This document shows, piece after piece, positions 34,677 to 44,734 of a stretch of DNA of 64,000 nucleotides (the first letter of the stretch is position 1; each line of letters begins with the position of its first letter). Source of the DNA: Ephydatia muelleri (Eukaryota; Porifera; Demospongiae; Spongillida; Spongillidae); NCBI GenBank assembly GCA_013339895.1, contig JABACO010000002.1, positions 10,761,674 through 10,825,673 on the forward strand, written 5' to 3'. The notes beneath the pieces were generated by a model. That model was not told the origin of the DNA, did not search any database, and saw only the letters and a program-made list of their open reading frames with translations. The translations under genes were made by a program, and so were the position numbers.

Positions 34677-35196
34677 CTAGCCTCGTCCCCAGGCCCTATA
34701 TTTATATTAAGATTACTGGGGCGAAAAATACGGTAGACACAGCGCGCATGCACTAAGAAAAGTGGTAATCATAAACTTTTGTAGTTTATTTTGGAAACCA
34801 TTCCGTATACTCCTCGTTCCCAGCGCTGGCTTTTCCTCGTCTCGTATGTGCGTCGCCCGTAGATTTTCATTGCGCTCCATTTAGAAATACACAACGCAAA
34901 GTAAAGTATTTCTACTGAACGTGTAATCAATCATGGCTGCCACAGAGTTCAAGGTCTTGTAGGATTTGTAGCAACGCTGTTACTGATACACATTCAATTA
35001 TGTTATTCTCAAGTGTTTCTTTGCACGAGGAGCACCATAGTGGACGATGTAGTCCAAGCTCTTGAAGTCAACCCCCATTCCAAGAGCCATTGTCGCAAAC
35101 ACCACTCTAACAGCGCCATCAGTTTGACTAAGACTAGACATTACCATCCTCCTATTTTTCGCCCCGGTAACAAATAGGGCCTGGGGACAAGGCTAG
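34677..35196. mobile_element. MITE/non-autonomous DNA element carrying a helicase fragment
   Basis: Ends CTAGCCTCGTCCCCAGGCCC (34677) and ...GGGCCTGGGGACAAGGCTAG (35196) are inverted repeats with about 45 bp of similarity, including GGGGCGAAAAATA further in. A 7-bp direct repeat ATACACT (34670-34676 and 35197-35203) flanks it as target-site duplication. It is 520 bp. Inside, on the minus strand, is a piece of a RecQ-like helicase. It is inserted in the Gypsy D integrase region. Confidence 0.8.
35020..35150 (-). pseudogene. RecQ-like SF2 helicase fragment (motif V region)
   Basis: The minus strand reads RVVFATMALGMGVDFKSLDY followed by IVHYGAPRAKKHL. This matches helicase motif V of RecQ-type enzymes ('vAT.AfGMGiD...vr.viHyg.P'). 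The fragment is about 40 residues and stops soon after. It is probably left over from the autonomous parent of this MITE, or a captured host exon. Confidence 0.65.
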
Positions 35197-35759
35197 ATAC
35201 ACTCCAGCACTGTTTTCCTGTAGGCGTGCCAAGAAATGTGCTTTTCCTACTCCTTCTGTCTGGTGACATGCGTGAAGAGTAACTGGAGTAGTGTTCTGTT
35301 GAACCTTTCAACCATGCTGTTGTCGTAGTAAATAGTGTCCCCCCTAAATGTGTCCCCTTGGACACTTTTCCTAGGCAAATGTGTTTCCCAGACACTTTAA
35401 TTTATTCTAGTTTCTAGTGTCTCCCCTGGACATTCTATCCTAGAGTTAAGTGTCCCCCCCCCTCCTCCCCCTCCCCTCCGCAAAGTGTCTCCCCAAACAC
35501 GCGATATTGTATTTCCATTGCATCTCTCGATGCCGCGGCCTCCACCATACCCACAAATTAATCCTTTATTACAACAGCCCCTAGCTGTCACGATGTCACA
35601 GCGCTCGCGCATTTAGCTGTATTTTAATTCGATGCATATAATCGCATGTGCTTCAAATCAAGTGAAGCTAGTGCAAGAAGTAAATAAATGATGCAAAGAA
35701 ATAATGTTTATGAATGAATAATTTCTTGCGTGAAGAACAATACCAATTTGTATTGGACA

Positions 35760-36186
35760 TCAGTATGGTAGTGGAAATGATTTCACAGTTCTCATGAACC
35801 ACTCTTTGCACTTGTCACATTGTGCCATCAGACCATTTTGGGCCGGCTGCCTACATTTGCAAAAACAATTCAATAATTACTTCAGAACACGGTCGTTTAC
35901 TAGGTCTTGTTATTTTTCTCCCTGCAAATTTGGTCATACTGAAATGTAAAAAGTAATCAAGTAGGTGCTTTCTCATTGAAGACTGCTTGTAGACCATGTT
36001 ACTGGGGCATGACCCACTGCACAGTGTTGCTGCAAATACCAGTACAAATAACCCACAATCTGAACAACCCTTTTGCCTTTGTACAGGCATTATCTTCACG
36101 TGCAATTCCTTCTCCTTTGAATTCAATAAACAACTAATTTTATTCTTCTGTAGAAGCAGAGAGGGATTCACATTGGTTGCAATCAT
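35760..36186 (-). pseudogene. ULP1 protease C-terminus and PHD-like finger, Ginger-like copy 2
   Basis: LHVKIMPVQRQKGCSDCGLF holds the catalytic-Cys block of ULP1/C48 proteases (Q..G..DCGLF), followed by MRKHLLDYFLHFSMTKF. After a stop and frame change the minus strand reads CFCKCRQPAQNGLMAQCDKC then KEWF, a PHD-like zinc finger start. The His and Asp of the protease triad are not present. Remnant of the autonomous protein. Confidence 0.72.
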
Positions 36187-36369
36187 ACAGATTCACTTCT
36201 CCTACTTTGCATCCAATTGTCAAAATTGTAATTCAATGGTTACCATCTATATGCAGAATTTGAACAAATTCTGTTGACTGAACATCAAATTGAAGATTCA
36301 TGCCTAGTAAAATGTTCTGCAGCCCACAGATGTGAGGAAATGTATATTTGATAATGATTTGTCCTGCAT

Positions 36370-36720
36370 TTATAATGTTGTCTGTAACTCAACTTCATTC
36401 GGAAGTGCATCATAATCTGACATCAGCAAATGCAGTGATTCGATCCAAAATGTGTGCTGCATTGGTTTTGAATGCTTGAGGTATCCGGCAATCCGGCCGC
36501 GTTCTGAGGTACTCGTTATAACCCTTCTCCAGTTTTGCTCGGGCAAAGATGGATTCCTTCCAACCACTTTGGAGTAGTACAGAACGCCACGCGACTCCAG
36601 TTTGTAATTTGATGCCCTACTTCTGAAAGCACGCTTTTGATCCTTTGAACAGTCGGAGGGATAGCAACCCGAACGCAAGAACACCTTGATGCTGTCACAT
36701 TCAGCCATTTCTTTATACAA
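36370..36720 (-). pseudogene. Integrase N-terminal region, Ginger-like copy 2
   Basis: The frame reads IKVFLRSGCYPSDCSKDQKR, then RSRASNYKLESRGVLYYSKV and RRVITSTSERGRI. This is the block before the H2C2 zinc-binding site in Gypsy-like and Ginger integrases ('yL..G.YP....k..r..fr..a..f.....g.LyY'). The zinc ligands and the catalytic core are not preserved. Confidence 0.65.
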
Positions 36721-37276
36721 GGATCAAAGATAATAGATATGACGTCCAAACAACCTCTAAAGACAGCGCGGTTGCGCTAGACAAAGACGCCACAGATATC
36801 GATAGTACTAGCAGGCTACGGAGATTGCTATATCAACAGTATAAATATACTATATTAATCTTTAATGGAAAACTCGCTAAGAGATGGTGCGGGGGGGGGG
36901 GGAATACTTTTTCCTAGAGGGGGATATTTTTCCTTAGGAAATAATATCCGGGGGGATACATTTTCCTAGGATATAATGTCCGGGGGGACACTTATTCCTC
37001 CGACACCGTCACCTTGTGGGCGATAGGCAGTACTGAGTTCTAGACTTCTTAACCCCGAGTGCTTTTAGAAACTGCTGAAAGATAGCATTCTGAAAGTTTT
37101 GGTCTTGATCTGAGTGGACACATACTTCGCATGTGGACGTCAACCTTTTGCTTGACGGCTGGTATAGTGGTGGCTACCCCACTATATCTCGAGGCCAGGC
37201 TACCTGGTAGTCTATTAGTAGCTAGACACATGTATTGCCCAGGATGTCCATTGCAATAATTGCCAGTGTCCTCCAA

Positions 37277-37789
37277 TTGGAATATTCAACTTTTGCGCTC
37301 AAAAAAAAAACGACCAAGGGGTGTTAGGCTTGAAGGGTGTTACAGCCCAGGGAGTGTTATGGCAACACACAAGGGTGTTGAGCTGACACATATATTTGGG
37401 TGCTCTCTCTAATCTTAAAACAGGCCTGTGCGCTGGATTTAGGGGGATTCTATTAACCGCCCGGGAATAAAGGGCCGGGGCGTCAGTCACCAAAATAGGG
37501 TGACTTCCGTGCGAAGTGCGCGGGGAAGCTTTGAGAATCATTAAAATAATATTTAAAGTATTCAAAAAAGTTGCATCATGCATATAGCGGCTTGCATACA
37601 TGTGCACCGGACGAAAACGTGCATGGGTGCACTTCATATGAATGCAAATATTAGCGGCATATAATGATTTGGCACAATGTTGAAAGTATCTGGTGATATT
37701 GCCTTGCTCCTGGTTGCTACACATCCGATTCTCTTACAGGACACCATTACATTCAATAAAAGTTAAAACAGAGTCCATATAATGAGTCT
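37277..37789. other. Unassigned stretch between repeats
   Basis: Contains the phrase GGGTGTTA repeated in GGTGTTAGGCTTGAAGGGTG and nearby. A minus-strand frame at 37299-37724 has no motif I recognise. Confidence 0.3.
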
Positions 37790-38266
37790 CAGGGGCGGAT
37801 CTAGGGGAGGGGGGGACACCGGGGGCACGTGCCCCCCCCTTTCGTTCATCTAATTATATAATCATGTTATACGTAATCGTACCGTGTAACTGCTGATGTA
37901 AATGGATGTAGCGTATGACTGAAAGAAGTATTAACGTTTCGCCACCGCTTATAGCTTGCGCACACCAATGAGACAGTTGTAGAAATCTTCATTCAAAAGC
38001 GACCACGAAGGCTCTTCGCCTCACTGTATGACAAAAATGCATAAACTAGCTACATACTAGTATTAGTAGTACATGTACTTTCATGCTTTTGTATTAAGTG
38101 ATAAGTGCTAATTTTTCATTATGAATGTGTGTCAGTATTGCTACATTGCTCAAAGTTTTCGCGCTTCGCGCTTGGGGGGGGGGGGGGGGGGGAGGGCACA
38201 TCCCCCTCCCGCACCCACCCCCTTCCTGTGCCCCCCCCCCTTCCTAAATTCCTGGATCCGCCCCTG
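37790..38266. mobile_element. hAT-like MITE, 477 bp
   Basis: Ends CAGGGGCGGATCTAGG and CCTGGATCCGCCCCTG are imperfect inverted repeats of the CAGGGGCGGATCcAGG type common in non-autonomous hAT elements. TGAGTCT sits at both borders (37783-37789 and 38265-38271, overlapping the last bases). Runs of G and C just inside each end complete the inverted structure. It has no coding content. Confidence 0.75.
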
Positions 38267-38399
38267 AGTCTATACTAGTATATCGAAGCTAGTCTCCCAA
38301 ACATCAAGTAGAATGATGTGAACACTTGTAGTGAATTGAGTAAAAATTACTTATGTGCAGTCCCAGTCAGAGGAGTGGTCTGCCACTGTAGGTGATAAA

Positions 38400-38718
38400 A
38401 TGTCAAGCAGCGTTCTATTATACAGCTCCACCATCCCATGATATTGACTTTTCAATCTGCGATTTTCTTGCTAAGCTCAGTCTCAAATTGACGTCTTGAT
38501 TCGAGTGGAGCTGGTCTAGTGAGGGAAACTTACAAAACGTTTTGGCAGCAAGCTTTCTGGCAACTGATATTTGGTATAGGCCGGATGGTGTAGGCTTCAA
38601 CCCATTTGGTGAAATAATCAGCGACAACTAACCTATGTTTCTTACCATCTGCCATAGTAGATAGTGATTCCATTATATATATGGACCACGCAAACAATTT
38701 GCGTGGAGTCCCCAGCAC
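38400..38718 (-). pseudogene. Gypsy integrase fragment (element E)
   Basis: The minus strand reads STMADGKKHRLVVADYFTKW and VEAYTIRPIP (first half of the IN core). After frame changes it reads DQLHSNQ and then GMVELYNRTLLD, the region around the catalytic Glu. Much of the middle is deleted. An isolated relic. Confidence 0.72.
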
Positions 38719-39852
38719 GAATAGTTTAATTCACACTTCTCTTGTGGCCGCCAGACTTCATTATTGCACAAATAGTACATGTACATGTATGGCACCAATT
38801 CTTTGCAGCTTCTGAACACGCTGGCCAATAAAAGCGTTCTTTTCAGCTTATTTAATAGCTATAGATGGCCAGAAAACAGCTCCCACATGCAAGTCTTTAC
38901 TAATATTAATTAAGTGCACAACTATGCGGTGCCTGGGATAAACCAACTGTGGTATAAACTTTGTGGGTATGTCTCACCGTAAATTGAAAACATCGCAGAG
39001 TCGAGCTCCTTTACCGGTTAGTTCCGCTTGGAAATGAGTGTTGTCCTTGTAATGGCTAATACGCCCGATGCAAGCGTTGCAGCTGCGTTACATCAGGACA
39101 AGGGTGTACCAGCTGCCAGCCAAAGAATCACGGTCGTTGTTGCAATGTGGATATAACGCTTACATCAAACCCGCTTGCATCAGATTCACAGTTTTCAACT
39201 ATTTGTACATCCTCACAGCCGGTACATTTACACGCATCGTCATCCTCGCTATCATTGCCTTCCTCACACACCCTTTGAGTTTACGACCATTACCGGAGTC
39301 ACAATCATTGCTTTCATCACCATCATTGCCATCCTCGTTACCATCTTCATCATCACATTCATTGACATCTAGAAAGCCACACATAGTACAAGATTGCCCT
39401 GAGCTAATTGCTTCCCTCTATGTGGAAACAACATATGCAGCTTCATGCACAAGGTGTTTTACCTGGCTTGGTTCCAATTACTTGGCTCCATGCAGGAGCA
39501 TGGGCTGTTCATCAGTCCCTGCTGTCTTTCCTTGGTGGCAACTTCACATACTAACTCCCACCAGAAGAAATGTACTCATTCATTTGAGCCATCTATTGTG
39601 CCAACTAGTGACACTATTGCAATTTCCTACATTTGAGGAGATTTGCAAGCTTCAATGCCGGACTTTACACCATATACCAGCTAGTGCCAGACCAGCATTT
39701 GCTGCTGTCCTGTCTTCTGCCTTGCGGTCTGTTCTGCACAACAACACGGAAGAGTCATGGATAAAGTTTTTTATGCTCCCCAAGTGTATCCTTTCTTCAT
39801 CCAAGCACAGAGGACGGCATCATAAACTACATCCATAAAATATTTATGTGAG

Positions 39853-40602
39853 TTGTGGTCCAATGAAAATTATGAAGTGCTTTGGCAGCATGCAATTGGC
39901 CAAGCATCATCCAAGCCTTTTTCCCAGTGTAATGATCATGCAAAGGTTGTTTGTAAGGCTATTTCGCTTGCTAGGGAAGGTTTGTTTGGTAAAGCATGTC
40001 AGGTTCTAACATCTTCTGGAGTTGCACCCAACAATGAGACAACTTGGAAGCTGTTGCAGGCCAAGCACCCTGAGGGACCTCTTCCAATGCTGCCACTTGT
40101 CACCACTCTGGCAGGGGCTATTCTCCCTCCTGATTTTAATGTCCTGACCATTCTTAAGTCTTTCTCTAAGGCTACAGCTTGTGGACCATCTGGCCTTCGT
40201 ATTCAGCATTTGTTGAATGCCGCTGAGGTGCCTTTACCATCCCCCATTGGTGCTTTATTGAGAGATGTGGTTAATCTTCTAGCTTCAGGAAAGGTACCTG
40301 TTTCAGTTTCCAAGTTTTTGGCAGGAGGAAGTCTCACTGCTCTTGATAAAAAAAAACCTAACAGTCTTCCTGCTATTCGTCCTATTGCTGTGAGAGAAGC
40401 TTTACGCCACTGGGTCGGGAAGTGTTTATGTGCAGTTACAAAGGAAAAGGCCAGTGAATATTTTGCCCCAATCCAAATAGGAGTAGCATGTCCATCAGGA
40501 GCTGATAAAATCATCCATGGGCTAAGGCACTGTGTGGAAGATCATTGGATGGTTGAATATTTTGCCAGCTGGTCCTCCACTTGGTCTTTTTATCAATGCT
40601 GA
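39853..40602 (+). pseudogene. Reverse transcriptase, retroelement 2 (N-terminal half)
   Basis: A 249-residue frame. Blocks: SFSKATACGPSGLRIQHLLN (fingers), GALLRDVVNLLASGKVPVSV, GGSLTALDKKKP and IRPIAVREALRHWVGKCLCA, IQIGVACPSGADKIIHGLRH. The expected YADD box region is not found; the frame jumps from HCVEDHW to a later block (AGPPLGLFINAELFGLGDLS), so the palm core is deleted. Confidence 0.75.
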
Positions 40603-41347
40603 GTTGTTTGGCTTGGGTGATCTCAGCTCATTTTCACCTCTGATGAATAAGTCTAGTGTTCCTAATTTTGAGATTCTTGGAGCTCCAATTGGAGATATAA
40701 TCTTTTGTGCCATGTTTTTTGCACACAAACGTGCAGATGCATCCATGTTGCTTGAACAGTTGGAGGCTGTGTGTGCTGTTGATCCACAGGTGGCTCTGCT
40801 CCTGCTTAGGCAATGTGGTGGCTTCTGCAAGTTGGTGCACCTTGCTAGATCTACCCTCCCCCCCCCAGCCTTAATTGGTGAGGCTTTGCAATTCTTTGAT
40901 GATGATGTTCGTTGCTGTTTTTCCGAATGCACCGTGATAGACACATTCAATGTCACATGGCAACAAGCCCAACTCAGCTTAAGCAGAAGGGGCCTTGGGC
41001 TCTGTAGTCATTCAGAACACAGTTCAGCTGCCTACATTAAGTGCTCCTAGTGTCTGCTTATCTTCTTGCAAGCACCTAGCTGAATTTTAATGAACTTGTC
41101 TCCTCTGATGATGCCTTAGTGTTGGATCATCTTGATGTTGTAATGCACCAAAGATCTCTGTCTGGCAAAATTGAAGATCATGATTTAAGTGTGTTACTTG
41201 ATAAGGTCTCCTTGCCTGACAAAGCATGTCTGCTTCCCATTTCTTCGCCACATGCAGCCACTTGGCTCTCTATGATTCCTTCTCTCAGGCTCAATCTCCA
41301 TCTTGAACCTGCTGAGTTTCAGATTGCTGTAAAGTGGTGGTTGGGCA

Positions 41348-41953
41348 TTGCTGTTACTGATATTCCATTTGCTCCTTTTGCCCATCTCATGCTTTGGACC
41401 CTTTAGGCCACCATGCCTTAACATGCAAGCACGGAGGAGATGTGGTGTCGCAGCACAACAGGCTCAGGATGTCCTCTTAGAATCTTGCCGACTGGCCTTT
41501 TTGGGTCCTCAGGTTGAAGCAGGAAGTGGTTTGGGGAATAAAGGACATAGAACACGACCAGCTGACATCCTTATCCCTAATTGGGGTTTGGGCAAACCAG
41601 CAGCTCTAGATCTGACTGTCACATCTACGCTAAATTCAAGTACGTTAATGGAAGTGGGTGTGACAAATGGATCTGCAGCTCTGACAGCTGAGGTGCGCAA
41701 GCACAATGCTAATGATGCCAAGTGCTCAGAGCTACGCTGGACATGTATCCCCATAGCAGTGGAGACTTATAGGTGCTGGGTTGCAGAAGCCATGCAAACT
41801 TTATCATGCCTTGCCTCTCGCCTAGCCACAAGGGGAAATTGCTCCAAGTTCCATGCTACCTGTCTATTGTATGGCAGGCTTAGCCTGACTTTGATGCGAG
41901 CCAATGCATGGGCACTCCTGTCTCGAGCAGGATCATCTGTGGAAGATCCATAG
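41348..41953 (+). pseudogene. Restriction-like endonuclease domain, retroelement 2
   Basis: Residues match a PD-(D/E)XK layout: RPADILIPNWGLGKPAALDL then TVTSTL (candidate D and nearby acidic), followed by KHNANDAKCSELRWTCIPIA, VETYRCWVAEAMQ and a tail RLSLTLMRANAWALLSRAG. A relic at 3661-3905 shares this block. In such elements the domain nicks target DNA for priming. The open frame is intact to the stop at 41951-41953. Confidence 0.65.
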
Positions 41954-41956
41954 AAC

Positions 41957-43817
41957 TTATATTGTAATGTTAGTCCTTTTGTTTGTAATGTATATGTGTA
42001 ATGTAATCATTATCATATCAATGATAATAATAATTTTGTGGCAGGCTTGTTTTTAGACATTGTCCGTGTTTGTGCAGTTGTGCTGTACATGTATTATTAT
42101 TTGTAAATTATACAGAATTATTGAAATTAATAATCATGAAATACTTATAGTATATCGCGATACAATATTGCGATATAGACTATATCGGCTGGAGACCATA
42201 TCGCGGCAGCACTGTACTATCTTGCTCTCTGGTGAACCTTGTACTTACTGCTGACTATGCCGTTTCTCGGCCTTAGGAATTAGAAATGGAGGCTGAAGCT
42301 ACAGCAGGAGCACTAGCAGGAAGCAATGAAACCAAGGTGAATACATTCGTATGTATAAGAGTCCGAAATTTCCTGTATAAAGTTATTTACACACTGTTAT
42401 GAGCTATTCATTGATCACACTCATACATGTAGTTTCCATAACCTTAAATTCACCTAGAGATGCAAACTTGTTAAGAATGCTACAACATACTTTTCTGCAT
42501 AACATGCATCATTAAATCTGACAGTGTGTTTTCTGTTGTACAGAATGTGACTGTTGTATGTTATATTGTACAGAATGCGGCTGCTCAGCTTGTGGGTTGC
42601 ACTGTATGACTGCTTGTTGTGCGTTGTGTTGTATACAGAACGTGACTGCTTGTATGCTATACTTATGTGTAGTGTATCGAAAATGTCACATTCAAGTTGG
42701 TGTGTATCATACCAGTGTGTAAAATAGCTTAATACAGGCAATGTCAGACATTTAAACGTACCGCAGATACAGGTGCATGATTCGTGGGTCCAGCTTGTGT
42801 TTCTCCTCCACTCTGTGACTAATTAGGGGAGAATGGTTGGATTAAAAAATGCTGCACAACTCTATATTCTCTATGATTCATGTATTTATATATTAAATGG
42901 AACTGCTGAAAAATTGAAACCAATGCTGAACTTTTATTGAATTGACTACACTCATAGATGTCATAACCTTAAATTTACTTATAGTTAAGAATGCTACAAC
43001 ATACTTTTTTGCATAACATGCATGCTACTAAATTAAGAAATCAGTTTCTTTCTCAAATTTAACTGTAAGTACAGCACATGCAGTTTATGTATTGGATTAC
43101 CCCATTCGGTTAGCTAAATGTAATGTGAATTGCATGTGCTTCTCCATATGCATTTATCCTTGCTGGTAGTGTTTCTTATTTCAAATGGTGTAGCATGACC
43201 CATACACTATATGCTTGCCTACTGTATATATCTCATTATCCCCCCCCCCCCCCCCCGGTTCCGCCGCCGCTGTATTCTTATGTGGAACACAACTTTAATT
43301 TACAGTCCCGGCTCGCAACAACGGAAAATCACACCCCGCAACAACGGAAAATTACAGACATTCATAGCTACGTTGCGCCCACTAATTGCATTTGCATGAA
43401 AGCCCAAGGAATCTGTTGAGGCAGATTCTAGTTTAGGATTAACAGCAATATACTAACTTAAAGCATATACTGTGGCAACTTTCAATAATTATGTAACGTT
43501 TTTAACCCTCTAACATTAAGCCATCGCTTACTTCTCACACAATACATAGCTCAACACTGCTACCTTCCTGAACCTGCTTATGGACAAGCAATATGCGACA
43601 ATACATAGCCTCATAGGCGTGCATAGTTAACACACGACAAATCCCAGGATTGAAGAGCTTATTCGCTCTTATACCTGCCAAATGAAACGAACTCGTAGAG
43701 CAGGGAGCCGAAAATTGCACTATTATGTATGAATTAAACATGAAAATTATGCACCTAAACGTGGCCATTTGATCCGAATCGAAGAATTCGCAATTGCCCA
43801 TGACGTGGCTATAAGTA
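41957..43817. other. Unassigned stretch with local duplications
   Basis: Contains a candidate P2X first exon (42286-42336), a TATCGCGATA-rich palindromic stretch near 42150-42210, and imperfect repeats of TGTACAGAATGTGACTG near 42535-42660. A segment 42430-42510 is partly repeated at 42955-43030 (TAAGAATGCTACAACATACT), and a C16 run lies near 43241-43256. No further gene recognised. Confidence 0.4.
42286..42336 (+). CDS. Candidate first coding exon of the P2X gene
   Basis: ATG in good context (GAAATGG) opens a 17-codon frame, MEAEATAGALAGSNETK, ending at a GTGAAT donor in phase 0. The next P2X exon (55744) also needs phase 0, and the spliced cytosolic leader would have about the usual length before the first membrane helix. 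Against it: the intron would be 13.4 kb, against mostly short introns elsewhere, and it is full of mobile elements. It could belong to another gene. Confidence 0.3.
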
Positions 43818-43985
43818 GGAAGCTAGGAACGAATCCCAGGACCATATTGCTTTGTAAACATAGTGGCCCGAATAACGCCTGCAAACCTAATGGCATATGT
43901 GAAAGGAATTCGATAGTTTATGCTCGAGGTACATGTATGTGTACGTGAGTTTGACTTTAGGTCTTGGGATTCGTTCCTGGCTTCC
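43818..43985. repeat. Inverted repeat pair with 26-bp arms
   Basis: GGAAGCTAGGAACGAATCCC at 43818-43843 pairs with 43960-43985, one mismatch apart from its reverse complement. The centre is about 116 bp. It may be a short MITE or two ends of a decayed element next to the P-like relic. Confidence 0.65.
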
Positions 43986-44109
43986 TCCATTCCATTGCAC
44001 TAGTGTTATTGAGAAGCATACATGGCTTGCAGTCATGACAACAAAAGCTATTGCACTTACCCATATAGCCTTCGCTTGGGATTTGCCCAGCAATTCCTGA
44101 CCGCCTTCA

Positions 44110-44734
44110 TCAAGTGAGGAGGGTCTGATATAAAGAAGAGGTTGCGCTTGGTGCCATCATGGGTTTACGTCCACACTTGTCTTTCTCTGAGCATGATAAT
44201 AGCTTAGCTGCTCCTTTTAACTGTTGGTCAACATTATTTGCAAATCCAACTGCAGCTTTGGTATAATAGGTGTATTCCCTAAGTGTTCTCTGAGATGGGA
44301 GCATGATGGTCCCTGATTCTTGTAGTAGTTCATATGCTGAACTGGACAGGTGGCAAAGATAGAGACACCACTGTACCATGACAGGATCCCATGCATTGCA
44401 TCTGTCGGTTATCTTTAAGAGAAGCAGCCTGCATCTGACTCTCTCAAAAGATACGTCCAAATGTGCCAGGTGGAGGGCATCACAAAATGCCTTGGCATTC
44501 TCTTTCATCATATGTAAGAGATCGTTATTGCATGAGTGAGCTGTCCTCTGTAATTTTTCTTTTCTCTGTAGCTCCTTCCAATCTTTGTTTCAGGTTGGTG
44601 ATTTGACGCTGGCGAGCTTTCCGTAGCTCATGTTCTTTATGATATCGGGTACACTTGTCTGGTATAAAGCTTAAATGAGAGAACGTAGCATGAGTGTGGA
44701 TAAGTTCTCTTAGAATCACTCGCTTGTTTGTCAT
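44110..44734 (-). pseudogene. P-element/THAP9-like transposase fragment
   Basis: Two minus-strand frames with a shift near 44525. The first is a charged coiled coil (ELRKARQRQITNLKQRLEGA). The second reads DPVMVQWCLYLCHLSSSAYE, LLQESGTIMLPSQRTLREYT and YYTKAAVGFANNVDQQL. The 'HP.m..wCl.L...S..AY..L..sg...LPS.RTLr.Y' block is typical of P-element-like transposases. The catalytic domain downstream is missing, and no THAP finger was found upstream. Confidence 0.6.

Larger units (their letters stand above)
35321..37005. mobile_element. Ginger-like DNA transposon, internally deleted copy 2
   Basis: It starts TGTCGTAG (35321) and ends CTCCGACA (37005), the same ends as copy 1. Both ends have blocks of GTGTCCCC/GGACAC and TTTCCTAGG palindromic units. 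Flanking 4-mers are CTGT and CCGT: an imperfect 4-bp duplication, but its position is confirmed because it splits a Gypsy integrase motif exactly. Inside, on the minus strand, are an integrase N-terminal region (36720-36370) and a ULP1 protease/PHD-like C-terminus (36186-35760). The integrase core between them is deleted. Confidence 0.82.
34408..37276 (-). pseudogene. Gypsy element D integrase, split by two nested insertions
   Basis: Minus-strand pieces in order: 37276-37010 (decayed IN core with VHSDQDQNFQNAIFQQFL and LGVKKSRT), then 35320-35204 (the catalytic-Glu region, MVERFNRTLLQLL), then 34665-34408 (IN C-terminal side, HPRNDSLSQPPTAYAPRECG...). A Ginger-like transposon occupies 35321-37005 and a MITE 34677-35196, exactly at the gaps. 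Small frameshifts show it was already decaying or has decayed since. Confidence 0.78.
38990..41956 (+). mobile_element. Retroelement 2: reverse transcriptase with restriction-like endonuclease
   Basis: In order: a Cys-rich module near 39075-39150 (CKRCSCVTSGQGCTSCQ, in another frame); a conserved pre-RT region 39610-39838 (FEEICKLQCRTLHHIPASAR); RT fingers/palm at 39853-40590 (ATACGPSGLRIQHLL, IRPIAVREALRHWVGKCLCA); a middle part 40590-41050; and a C-terminal endonuclease-like domain 41400-41953 (RPADILIPNWGLGKPAALDL). Stops at 39836, 40600 and 41048 split the frame. It is placed with non-LTR-type elements because no LTR, integrase or protease is seen; the exact clade is not certain. Confidence 0.75.

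Noticed and set aside
35338-36990. Element ends placed at the outermost TGTCCCCCC run
   Set aside because: Comparison with copy 1 moves the left end to TGTCGTAG at 35321, and the split Gypsy integrase confirms it.
39199-39384. Acidic Asp/Glu-rich minus-strand frame (DVNECDDEDGNEDGNDGD)
   Set aside because: It is antisense to a low-complexity CATCAT-rich part of retroelement 2.
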